A model generated the notes under the pieces. The model searched no databases. It saw only the letters and a program-made list of their open reading frames with translations, and was not told the DNA's origin. From an uncultured Collinsella sp. (GTDB taxonomy: Bacteria; Actinomycetota; Coriobacteriia; Coriobacteriales; Coriobacteriaceae): a DNA stretch of 11,814 nucleotides. Where the stretch lies: assembly GCA_900550735.1 (NCBI GenBank), contig URTD01000045.1, positions 1-11,814 on the forward strand, written 5' to 3'. Below are positions 6,004 through 11,814 of this stretch, in pieces. The position numbers and the translations under genes are program-made. Within the stretch, counting starts at the first letter, position 1. The number at the start of each line of letters is the position of its first letter.

Positions 6004-6735
6004 ATGGCAGACATGATCGAGATCAAGCATCTCAACAAGTACTTTGGCGACCTGCATGTGCTCAAAGATATCAACCTCACCGTCAAGCGCGGCGAGAAGC
6101 TCGTAATGATCGGGCCTTCCGGTTCGGGTAAGTCGACGCTCATCCGTTGCGTCGATTATCTGGAGGAGCCCACGTCGGGCGAGGTCGTCATCGACGGTAC
6201 GCCGCTCACCAAAAAGAACCACCTGGAGATGGCTCGCAAGTATAGCTCCATGGTGTTTCAGCAGTTCAACCTGTATCCCAACATGACGGTGCTGGGCAAC
6301 CTGACGCTCGCGCCCATCAAGCTACAAAAGAAGAGCAAGGAGGAGGCGACCGAGATCGCTATCGCCGCGCTCAAGCGTGTCGGCATGGCGCATAAGGCCG
6401 GCGAGTATCCGCAGAATCTCTCGGGCGGTCAGCAGCAGCGCATCGCCATCGCCCGTGCCCTGTGCACCAAGCAGCCCATCATCCTGTTTGACGAGCCGAC
6501 CTCGGCACTCGACCCCGAGATGGTCCAGGAAGTTCTGGACGTCATGATCGAGCTCGCGCAGGAGGACATCACCATGATCTGCGTGACGCATGAGATGGGC
6601 TTTGCGCGCCAGGTGGCCGACCGCGTCATCTTTATGGAGGACGGCCGCATTCTGGAGGAGGGCACGCCCGAGCACTTCTTCGATAACCCCGAGAACCCGC
6701 GCTGTCGCGAGTTCCTGTCCAAGATTCTGCACTAG
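6004..6735 (+). CDS. Polar amino acid ABC transporter, ATP-binding protein (GlnQ-like)
   Basis: The 243-residue nucleotide-binding subunit powers import. Walker A is GPSGSGKST at residues 37-45, the Q-loop is near Gln86 ('VFQQFNLYPNMTVLGN'), the signature LSGGQ is at 139-143, Walker B 'IILFDE' is at 159-164 with catalytic Glu164, and the switch histidine is His196 ('VTHEMGF'). 'DEPTSALDPEMVQEVL' and the 'EEGTPEHFFDNP' tail are typical of the GlnQ/HisP amino acid branch. The start has GGAAGGG at 5991-5997. It is first in the operon, eight bases before the binding-protein gene. The subfamily points to polar amino acids (Gln, Glu, Asp and similar); which one cannot be told. Confidence 0.95.
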   Translation: MADMIEIKHLNKYFGDLHVLKDINLTVKRGEKLVMIGPSGSGKSTLIRCVDYLEEPTSGEVVIDGTPLTKKNHLEMARKYSSMVFQQFNLYPNMTVLGNLTLAPIKLQKKSKEEATEIAIAALKRVGMAHKAGEYPQNLSGGQQQRIAIARALCTKQPIILFDEPTSALDPEMVQEVLDVMIELAQEDITMICVTHEMGFARQVADRVIFMEDGRILEEGTPEHFFDNPENPRCREFLSKILH

Positions 6736-6743
6736 GCGCGGTG

Positions 6744-7619
6744 ATGGACATGACGGATATGACGAGGGAGGCCGTGTCGCGCCGTCACTTTTTGCAGCTG
6801 GCTGGCGCCAGCATGCTTGCGCTGACGGCGACCGCGCTTACCGGTTGCGGCAACTCCACCAGCGGCGAGGGCTCCGACAAGGGGTCCAAGCTTGCGGCCA
6901 TCAAATCGCGTGGCCATCTGAATGCCGGCGTTAAGAAGGACGTTCCCGGCTACGGCTATTACGACACCGCCAAGGGCCGCTTTGAGGGCATGGAAGTCGA
7001 TTTGTGCTACCAGATCGCTGCTGCCGTCTTTGGCGTGAGCTACAAGGAGGCCCGCGCCCAGGAGCTTGTCGAGTTTACTGACGTAACGCCCAAGACGCGC
7101 GGCCCGCTGATCGATAACGGCCAACTTGACGTGGTCGCGGCGACCTACACCATCACCGACGAGCGCAAGAAGAGCTGGGATTTCTCGACGCCGTACCGCA
7201 CCGACTACGTGGGACTCATGGTCAAGAAGCGTTCGGGCTTTACCTCGATTGAGGACCTGGACGGCAAGGTCATTGGCGTAAGCCAGGGTGCCACCACGCA
7301 GGGCCTGATCGAGCAGATGATCAAGGACAACGGCTTTAGCTGCAAGCCCGAGTTTAGGGCCTTTAGCGGCTACCCCATCATCAAGAGTTCGCTCGACGCC
7401 GGCAATATCGACGTCTTTGCCATGGACCGCTCCACGCTGGCCGGCTATATGAACGAGACCGTTGAGCTGCTGCAGCCCGAGGTCAAGTTTGGCGAGCAGG
7501 GCTACGGCGTGGCGACCAAGAAGGGCTGCGACCTTTCGGCCGTGGTCGATCGGGTGATTTGCAACCGCCTAGCCGACGGCTGGCTCGACCAAGAGGTCAA
7601 GACCTGGGGTCTTGTATAG
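6744..7619 (+). CDS. Amino acid ABC transporter substrate-binding lipoprotein (Tat-type signal)
   Basis: Family-3 solute-binding protein that captures an amino acid outside the membrane for the permeases downstream. The signal region has 'SRRHFLQ' (residues 12-18), a twin-arginine motif, then a hydrophobic core and the lipobox LTGC with the lipidated Cys35; 'GNSTSGEGSDKGS' is the usual flexible linker. The domain shows 'GRFEGMEVDLCYQIAAAVFG', 'DVVAATYTITDERKKSWDFS' and 'DLDGKVIGVSQGATT'. Length is 291 residues. The start is uncertain: GTG 6741, ATG 6744, ATG 6750 and ATG 6759 are all in frame with no strong ribosome site, and translation probably couples to the ATPase gene ending at 6735. Ligand residues were not compared, so glutamate, aspartate or glutamine remain open. 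Confidence 0.93.
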   Translation: MDMTDMTREAVSRRHFLQLAGASMLALTATALTGCGNSTSGEGSDKGSKLAAIKSRGHLNAGVKKDVPGYGYYDTAKGRFEGMEVDLCYQIAAAVFGVSYKEARAQELVEFTDVTPKTRGPLIDNGQLDVVAATYTITDERKKSWDFSTPYRTDYVGLMVKKRSGFTSIEDLDGKVIGVSQGATTQGLIEQMIKDNGFSCKPEFRAFSGYPIIKSSLDAGNIDVFAMDRSTLAGYMNETVELLQPEVKFGEQGYGVATKKGCDLSAVVDRVICNRLADGWLDQEVKTWGLV

Positions 7620-7644
7620 GCGCATCGTCCAAGGAAGGAATCAA

Positions 7645-8391
7645 ATGCTCGAAGGATTATTTGACGCCGACCGTTGGTCGACGACATTTCAAAACATGGG
7701 GCCCTTCTGGGAGGGCTTTGGCGTGACACTGCAGGTGGTCGTTGCCGGCCTGCTGTTGTCGCTGGTGCTGGGCACGCTGCTGGGCGTGTTCTCTACCACT
7801 CGCTCGCGCGTGCTGCGCGCCATAAGCCGCGTGTACGTGGAGTTTTACCAGAACACCCCGTTGCCCGTGCAGGTGCTCTTTATGTACATGGCCGGTCCGC
7901 AGTTTTTGCAGGCCATAACCGGTGCCGACCAGCCGGTGCGCATCGCGCCGTTCGTGCTGGGCTTCTTGGGTGTGGGTCTGTATCACGCGGCCTACATCTC
8001 GGAGGTCATCCGCACTGGTATCGAGGCGGTTCCGCGCGGTCAGATGGAGGCGGCCCAGAGCCAGGGCTTCACCCGTGCGCAGGCATACTGGTACATCGTG
8101 CTGCCCCAGACGTTCAAGATCATTCTGCCGCCGCTGTGTAACCAGGCGCTCAACCTGGTCAAGAACACGTCGGTGCTGGCACTTGTGGCCGGCGGCGACC
8201 TTATGTACCGTTCCGACAACTTTGTGAGTCTGTACGGTTACCTGCAGGGATACATCGTCTGCTGCCTTATGTACTTCATCATCTGCTTTCCGCTCGCCAT
8301 GCTGGTGCAGTGGCTCGAGCGCCGCTCCAAGGAGCGTCCGCGCGGCGTGAGCCTGGCCGAGCTGGGGCTCGACAACGTAGAGGAGGCCTAG
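7645..8391 (+). CDS. Amino acid ABC transporter permease 1 (HisM/GlnP family)
   Basis: Membrane subunit of 248 residues. Hydrophobic segments lie at about 27-48, 74-90, 102-118, 160-182 and 202-223. The cytoplasmic EAA loop that contacts the ATPase is at about 127-155 ('EAVPRGQMEAAQSQGF...IVLPQ'). 'YVEFYQNTPLPVQVLF' is the family's conserved segment after the first helix. The ATG at 7645 is preceded by AAGGAAGGA (7631-7639). It lies 25 bases after the binding-protein stop and three bases before permease 2. The two permeases are related but distinct, so the transporter channel is probably a heterodimer. Confidence 0.94.
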   Translation: MLEGLFDADRWSTTFQNMGPFWEGFGVTLQVVVAGLLLSLVLGTLLGVFSTTRSRVLRAISRVYVEFYQNTPLPVQVLFMYMAGPQFLQAITGADQPVRIAPFVLGFLGVGLYHAAYISEVIRTGIEAVPRGQMEAAQSQGFTRAQAYWYIVLPQTFKIILPPLCNQALNLVKNTSVLALVAGGDLMYRSDNFVSLYGYLQGYIVCCLMYFIICFPLAMLVQWLERRSKERPRGVSLAELGLDNVEEA

Positions 8392-8394
8392 CGC

Positions 8395-9033
8395 ATGGAA
8401 ATCTTCAACGCGTCCAACCTGCTCTACATTTGGGGCGGCTTTGTTAAGACGATCGAGATCTCGGCGCTGTCGATCTTTTTCTCGCTCATCTTTGGCACGG
8501 TGCTGGCGCTTGTTAAAAGCTATGCGCCCCGCCCGTTCCGTATTTTGGTGAGTGCCTATATCGAGCTGTTCCGTTGCACGCCGAACCTGCTGTGGATCCT
8601 TTTTATCTACTTTACGGTGCAGGGTTTGGACATTGTGATTTCGACCATCGCCTTTACGCTGTTTACCAGCGCTGTTATGGCCGAGATTGTGCGCGGCGGC
8701 CTCAACTCGATTCCGCGCGGCCAGTTTGAGGCAGCGCAGAGCCAGGGCTTCGGCTTCTTTGCCACCATGCGCTACATCATTTTGCCGCAGACGTTTAAGA
8801 CGATCATTCCGGCGCTGTTTAGCCAGTGCACGACCGTCATTAAGGACAGCTCGTATCTTTCGGGCATTAACGTGGCCGAGCTCATGTACACGGCAAACGT
8901 GGTGATGGCCCACGCGATCGACCTGTCGCAGGTGCTTATGCTCTACGGCCTGGTGTTTGCGATGTACTTTGTGCTCAACTTTGGTATCTCGCTGCTGGTT
9001 CGCGCATATCAGAGGCGAATGGTGGCAGCGTAG
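8395..9033 (+). CDS. Amino acid ABC transporter permease 2 (HisM/GlnP family)
   Basis: Second membrane subunit, 212 residues, shorter than permease 1. Hydrophobic segments are at about 20-40, 64-92 and 180-202, with further less clear ones. The EAA loop is at 104-132 ('NSIPRGQFEAAQSQGFG...IILPQ'). 'YIELFRCTPNLLWILFIYF' is the family segment. Its ribosome site AGGAGG (8381-8386) lies inside the end of permease 1, so the pair is tightly coupled. Its stop is followed after one base by hairpin element 5. Confidence 0.94.
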   Translation: MEIFNASNLLYIWGGFVKTIEISALSIFFSLIFGTVLALVKSYAPRPFRILVSAYIELFRCTPNLLWILFIYFTVQGLDIVISTIAFTLFTSAVMAEIVRGGLNSIPRGQFEAAQSQGFGFFATMRYIILPQTFKTIIPALFSQCTTVIKDSSYLSGINVAELMYTANVVMAHAIDLSQVLMLYGLVFAMYFVLNFGISLLVRAYQRRMVAA

Positions 9034-9034
9034 A

Positions 9035-9065
9035 ATGTGGCAAAGGGACAGTCCCTTTGTCACAT
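9035..9065. repeat. GGGAC-core hairpin element 5
   Basis: Fifteen-base arms 9035-9049 and 9051-9065 (one G-T wobble) around a single central A. The centre reads AAAGGGAC-A-GTCCCTTT. It fills most of the 48 bases between the permease stop and the next start codon, so it lies inside what is otherwise a single operon. It might dampen or partly stop transcription into the next gene. Confidence 0.8.
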
Positions 9066-9081
9066 AGAGAAAGGAATCGCG

Positions 9082-9705
9082 ATGAGCGATCTGGAGAACA
9101 AGAAGAGTCCTGTGGTCATTACCATCGCGCGCGACTTTGGCGCCGAGGGCCACGAGATTGGTCGCATGCTTGCCGACGAGTTGGGGATTCCGCTGTATGA
9201 CAACGAGCTGCTGGTGCGTGCGTCGCTGCGTGCGGGTGAGTCGCTCGATAAGATGGCCGCCTATGACGAGCGTCTGGCCGTGGAGAACATGGCGTTTCTG
9301 CCCGACCGCTACGATGCGCGTTCGTACTCGGATAAGTTGTTCCAAAAGATGAGCCAGGTGATTTTGGATCTGGGCGAGACCGAGAGCTGCATTATCGAAG
9401 GCCGTCTGTCCGATTACCTGCTGCGCAACAACCCCAACCACATTGCCGTGTTGGTGACCGCACCCTTTGAGGACCGCGTCGAGATTGTGCGCAAGAAGCG
9501 TGGCCTTAACAAAAAGAAGGGCGCCAAGCTGGTCAAACAGCAGCAGAAGGCGCGCGAGGCGTTCTATAAGCGCTATAGCGCCGGCAAGTGGAAGATGACG
9601 AGCGGTAAAGACATCGTCGTCAACCGCGCCAAGCTGGGCCGCGAAGGCTGCAAGGACGTCATCGCCGCAGCCTACCGCTACAAGGTGGCGCAGCTCGAAG
9701 GCTAA
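9082..9705 (+). CDS. Cytidylate kinase-like family protein
   Basis: A 207-residue protein of the family annotated as cytidylate kinase-like. The N-terminal 'ITIARDFGAEGHEIGRMLADELGIPLYD' (residues 13-40) occupies the place of the P-loop; family members usually read 'R.[FY]GSGG..IG', so 'GAEG' here is a slight deviation and not a classical Walker A. 'ESCIIEGRLSDYLL' and 'AVLVTAPFEDRVEIVRKKRGL' match the nucleotide-kinase core and lid region. The basic stretch 'KKRGLNKKKGAKLVKQQQK' is notable. True CMP kinase activity is unproven for such proteins. Start at 9082 is set by AAAGGA (9070-9075); an in-frame GTG at 9037 would translate hairpin element 5. It may be co-transcribed with the transporter. 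Confidence 0.8.
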   Translation: MSDLENKKSPVVITIARDFGAEGHEIGRMLADELGIPLYDNELLVRASLRAGESLDKMAAYDERLAVENMAFLPDRYDARSYSDKLFQKMSQVILDLGETESCIIEGRLSDYLLRNNPNHIAVLVTAPFEDRVEIVRKKRGLNKKKGAKLVKQQQKAREAFYKRYSAGKWKMTSGKDIVVNRAKLGREGCKDVIAAAYRYKVAQLEG

Positions 9706-9752
9706 CCGACCAAAACCATCACAAAGGTGCCTGTCCCCATCGTGGTGGTCGG
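9706..9752. repeat. GGGAC-core element 6 (minus-strand core, imperfect)
   Basis: CCGACCA (9706-9712) pairs with TGGTCGG (9746-9752), and CCA (9716-9718) with TGG (9743-9745) across a three-base bulge. The interior has CTGTCCCC (9731-9738), i.e. GGGGACAGG on the minus strand. The element starts directly after the kinase-like gene's stop codon. It is less perfect than the others, so confidence is lower. Confidence 0.5.
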
Positions 9753-9767
9753 GCGATCGGCATAGAA

Positions 9768-9803
9768 AAAGTCCCCGCCGGGCGTGTGCTCGACGGGGAC
9801 TTT
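9768..9803. terminator. Bidirectional terminator between convergent genes
   Basis: AAAGTCCCCG (9768-9777) pairs with CGGGGACTTT (9794-9803), 10 perfect pairs, with a 16-base loop. On the minus strand the stem is followed by a T-run (complement of 9766-9770), which suits nfnB. On the plus strand TTTGCCGTTT follows, weaker, serving the kinase-like gene. It lies 28 bases past the nfnB stop. Confidence 0.8.
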
Positions 9804-9831
9804 GCCGTTTGATGGCTAGCGTTGAGGGTGA

Positions 9832-11241
9832 TTACTCGCCCAGCAGGCTCTTGGTGATGGAAGCGGCGGCCTTCTTGCCGGCGCCCATCGCCAGAATGAC
9901 CGTAGCGGCACCGGTGACGATGTCGCCGCCGGCCCAGATGCGGGGATCGGTGGTCTGGCCGGTCTCCTCGTCGGCGATGATGTAGCCCCACTTGTTGAGC
10001 TCCATCTTGCCGCCGATCTTCTTTGCGAAGGGGTTGGCGTTGGTACCGATAGCCGAGATTGCGACGTCGCAGGGAATCTCCTCGATGGCGCCCTCGATGG
10101 GCACCGGGCGACGACGGCCGGACTCGTCGGGCTCGCCGAGCTCCATCTTCTGGACCTTGACGGCGCACACGGAGCCGTCCTCGCCAGCGACAAACTCGAG
10201 CGGGGAAACGAGCGGCAGAACCTCGATGCCCTCGGCCTTGGCATGGTGCAGCTCGGCGCGACGGCAGGGCATCTCGTCCTCGGTACGACGATAGGCGATG
10301 ATGGCGTGCTCGGCGCCCAGGCGCTTGGCGGTACGGACGGCGTCCATAGCCACGTTGCCGCCACCAAAGACGACGACGTTCTTGCCGTGCTTGGTGGGGG
10401 TGTCGTACTCGGGGAACTTGTTGGCCTTCATCAGGTTCACGCGGGTGAGGTACTCGTTTGCGAAGAAGACGTTGGGCAGGTTCTCGCCGGGGACGTTGAG
10501 GAACTTGGGCAGGCCAGCGCCGGTCGCCACGTAGATGGCGTCGAAGCCCTGCTCGAACAGCTCCTCGGCCGTGGCCATGTTGCCCACGACGGAGTTGTAC
10601 TCAAACTTGACGCCCATGTCCTCCAGGCCGTCAATCTCGCGCTTGACGACCGCCTTGGGCAGACGGAACTCGGGGATGCCGTAGACCAGCACGCCGCCGC
10701 CGGTGAAGAAGGCCTCGAAGACGGTAACGTCAAAGCCGTTACGGGCGAGCTCGCCGGCGCAGGTGATGCCGGACGGGCCGGAGCCGACGACGGCGACCTT
10801 CTTGCCGTTCTTGGGGGCCATCTTGGGCGTGGAGGCGAGCTCGGGGCGATCACCCAGGAAGCGCTCGAGCTGGCCGATGGCCACGGGCTCGGACTTTTTA
10901 CCACGGATGCACTTGCCCTCGCACTGGTTCTCCTGCGGGCAGACACGGCCGCAGATGGCGGGAAGCATGGAGTCCTCGCGGATGGTATCGAGAGCGCCGC
11001 CGAAGTCCTTCGCGCGGATCTGCTCGATAAAGCGGGGGATGTTGATGTTGACGGGGCAGCCCTCAACACAGAACGGCTTCTTGCAGTTGAGGCAGCGCTC
11101 GGCCTCGGCCAGCGCCATCTCCTCGGTGAAGCCCTTGTCGACGGGGCGGAAGTCGCAGGCGCGCTCGGCAGCCGGCTCCTCGTTATCGGGGGTGCGGGGC
11201 GACTTCATATCGGCAACGAAACGACCGTTAACTAGTGGCAT
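9832..11241 (-). CDS. nfnB: NfnB-like large subunit (GltD-family NADPH oxidoreductase) of NADH-dependent ferredoxin:NADP+ oxidoreductase
   Basis: A 469-residue flavoprotein of the glutamate synthase small-subunit family. Eight N-terminal cysteines can bind two [4Fe-4S] clusters: 50, 53, 58 and 62, then 97, 101, 107 and 111 (in 'CGRVCPQENQCEGKC'). The FAD motif GSGPSG is at 153-158, and the NADP-binding motif 'VVVFGGGNVAMDAV' at 289-302. The family's C-terminal 'WAGGDIVTGAATVILAMGAGKKAA' starts at 436. No glutamate synthase large subunit is nearby. Instead a PyrK-like gene overlaps its start by 10 bases, the arrangement of nfnAB, whose product couples NADH, NADPH and ferredoxin by flavin-based bifurcation. 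Length matches NfnB. Alternatives are SudA of sulfide dehydrogenase or a GltD partner encoded elsewhere. ATG at 11241, with GAGGAAAAG about 11 bases upstream. Confidence 0.88.
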   Translation of the reverse strand: MPLVNGRFVADMKSPRTPDNEEPAAERACDFRPVDKGFTEEMALAEAERCLNCKKPFCVEGCPVNINIPRFIEQIRAKDFGGALDTIREDSMLPAICGRVCPQENQCEGKCIRGKKSEPVAIGQLERFLGDRPELASTPKMAPKNGKKVAVVGSGPSGITCAGELARNGFDVTVFEAFFTGGGVLVYGIPEFRLPKAVVKREIDGLEDMGVKFEYNSVVGNMATAEELFEQGFDAIYVATGAGLPKFLNVPGENLPNVFFANEYLTRVNLMKANKFPEYDTPTKHGKNVVVFGGGNVAMDAVRTAKRLGAEHAIIAYRRTEDEMPCRRAELHHAKAEGIEVLPLVSPLEFVAGEDGSVCAVKVQKMELGEPDESGRRRPVPIEGAIEEIPCDVAISAIGTNANPFAKKIGGKMELNKWGYIIADEETGQTTDPRIWAGGDIVTGAATVILAMGAGKKAAASITKSLLGE

Positions 11242-11814
11242 GCGCAGCTCTTTTCCTCATAGGCCTTGAGGGACTCGCCCTCTTCGGAACGGTAAGCGGC
11301 CTGGCGGGCACGAAGGTCATCCCAGTCGACCAGGGTGGCATCGAAGTCGGGGCCGTCGACGCAAGCGAACTTGGTTACGCCGCCCACCTCGACGCGGCAG
11401 CAGCCGCACATACCGGTGCCGTCAACCATGATGGGGTTGAGGGACGCGGTGATGGGGGTGTCGTATTTCTGGGCGGTGAGGGTCGAGAACTTCATCATCG
11501 GAACGGGGCCGACGCAGAAGACCTGGCTCACGGCCTTGTCCTGCAGCAGGCGCTCCAACGGAGCGGTGACAACGCCCTGCTCGCCGTAGGAGCCGTCGTC
11601 AGTGGTGATGTGGATGTGGTCCTCGTCGAGGAGCTCGCGGAACTGGTCCTCCATGAGCAGGAGGTCCTTGGTGCGGGCGCCCATGATGGCGTGAACTTCG
11701 TGACCGGTCTCGACCAGGTGCTTGGCGACCGGGAAGGCAATTGCCAGGCCGACGCCGCCGCCAATGACGGCGCAGGGGCCCTCGGCCATCTCGGTGGGAA
11801 CGCCCAGCGGGCCC
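11232..11814 (-). CDS. nfnA: NfnA-like small subunit (PyrK/FNR-like FAD and [2Fe-2S] protein), 5' end outside window
   Basis: The frame stays open to the window edge, giving 193 C-terminal residues; a complete NfnA has about 280. From the edge inward: 'GPLGVPTE' (end of the FAD-binding barrel), the nucleotide-binding glycine motif 'VIGGGVGLAIAFPVAKHL', 'VFCVGPVPMM' (the CGP-type nicotinamide pocket), then the cluster region 'MVDGTGMCGCCRV' and 'FACVDGPDFD', which bind one [2Fe-2S]. As known for Thermotoga NfnA, one cluster ligand may be an aspartate; the Asp in 'VDGTG' is a candidate. The protein ends in a Cys-rich tail 'KSCACH'. PyrK or SudB are the related alternatives, but the following NfnB-like gene favours NfnA. 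Together the pair would adjust NADPH and reduced ferredoxin in an anaerobe. Confidence 0.85.
   Translation of the reverse strand, partial: GPLGVPTEMAEGPCAVIGGGVGLAIAFPVAKHLVETGHEVHAIMGARTKDLLLMEDQFRELLDEDHIHITTDDGSYGEQGVVTAPLERLLQDKAVSQVFCVGPVPMMKFSTLTAQKYDTPITASLNPIMVDGTGMCGCCRVEVGGVTKFACVDGPDFDATLVDWDDLRARQAAYRSEEGESLKAYEEKSCACH

Noticed and set aside
7657..9441. 594-codon open frame on the minus strand
   Set aside because: It lies antisense to two clear permease genes and the kinase-like gene. Its translation is rich in His, Arg, Gln and Val without any family pattern, typical of the shadow of high-GC codon bias.
10243..11235. 330-codon plus-strand frame over nfnB
   Set aside because: Antisense to a gene with eight cluster cysteines and two nucleotide-binding motifs; translation is Asp/Val/Leu/Gly-rich shadow.
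1..11814. CRISPR array, tRNA/rRNA genes, riboswitches, phage or transposase genes
   Set aside because: Looked for regular spaced repeats, cloverleaf-like arms, known riboswitch cores and transposase motifs; none was recognised. The short repeats present are hairpins with varying arms and no regular spacing.

Overview
The window is high-GC bacterial chromosome. Its protein types (a PurF with the Bacillus-type iron-sulfur ligands, single-membrane-style lipoprotein and PrsA-like exported proteins, an NfnAB-like flavoprotein pair) fit an anaerobic Gram-positive actinobacterium. The best guess is a gut Coriobacteriia member such as Collinsella. That assignment is inferred from style and gene content and was not checked by search.

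Layout, left to right. (1) 2-1108: an open frame whose first ~65 residues are the middle of an iron-containing alcohol dehydrogenase and whose remainder is the phosphoribosyltransferase half of PurF. The two parts are joined in frame at about 194-208. (2) 1266-3060: purM and purN, overlapping, followed by an intrinsic terminator; with PurF these are three steps of de novo IMP synthesis. (3) 3213-3677: a lone PTS EIIA protein of the fructose/mannitol/galactitol type. (4) 3902-5122: a membrane-anchored parvulin-type foldase; then 5177-5620: a YqeY/GatB-like protein with its own terminator. (5) 6004-9033: a complete polar amino acid ABC importer (ATPase, Tat-type lipoprotein binding protein, two permeases), followed at 9082-9705 by a cytidylate-kinase-like protein, all on the plus strand. 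(6) On the minus strand, converging on these: nfnA (5' end outside the window) and nfnB, overlapping by 10 bases. They are likely the two subunits of the electron-bifurcating NADH-dependent ferredoxin:NADP+ oxidoreductase.

The genes are mostly housekeeping metabolism: purine synthesis, amino acid uptake, protein folding and redox balance. Two things stand out. The first is the in-frame alcohol dehydrogenase/PurF chimera at the left edge, which is either a real deletion fusion or an assembly join. The second is a family of at least six intergenic hairpins that share a GGGGACAG-like core but have different, self-complementary arms at each site. They sit at 1107-1147, 3692-3772, 3784-3834, 5818-5882, 9035-9065 and 9706-9752. 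They look like a REP-type dispersed element whose structure is conserved more than its arm sequence. No tRNA, rRNA, CRISPR array, transposase or phage gene was seen.
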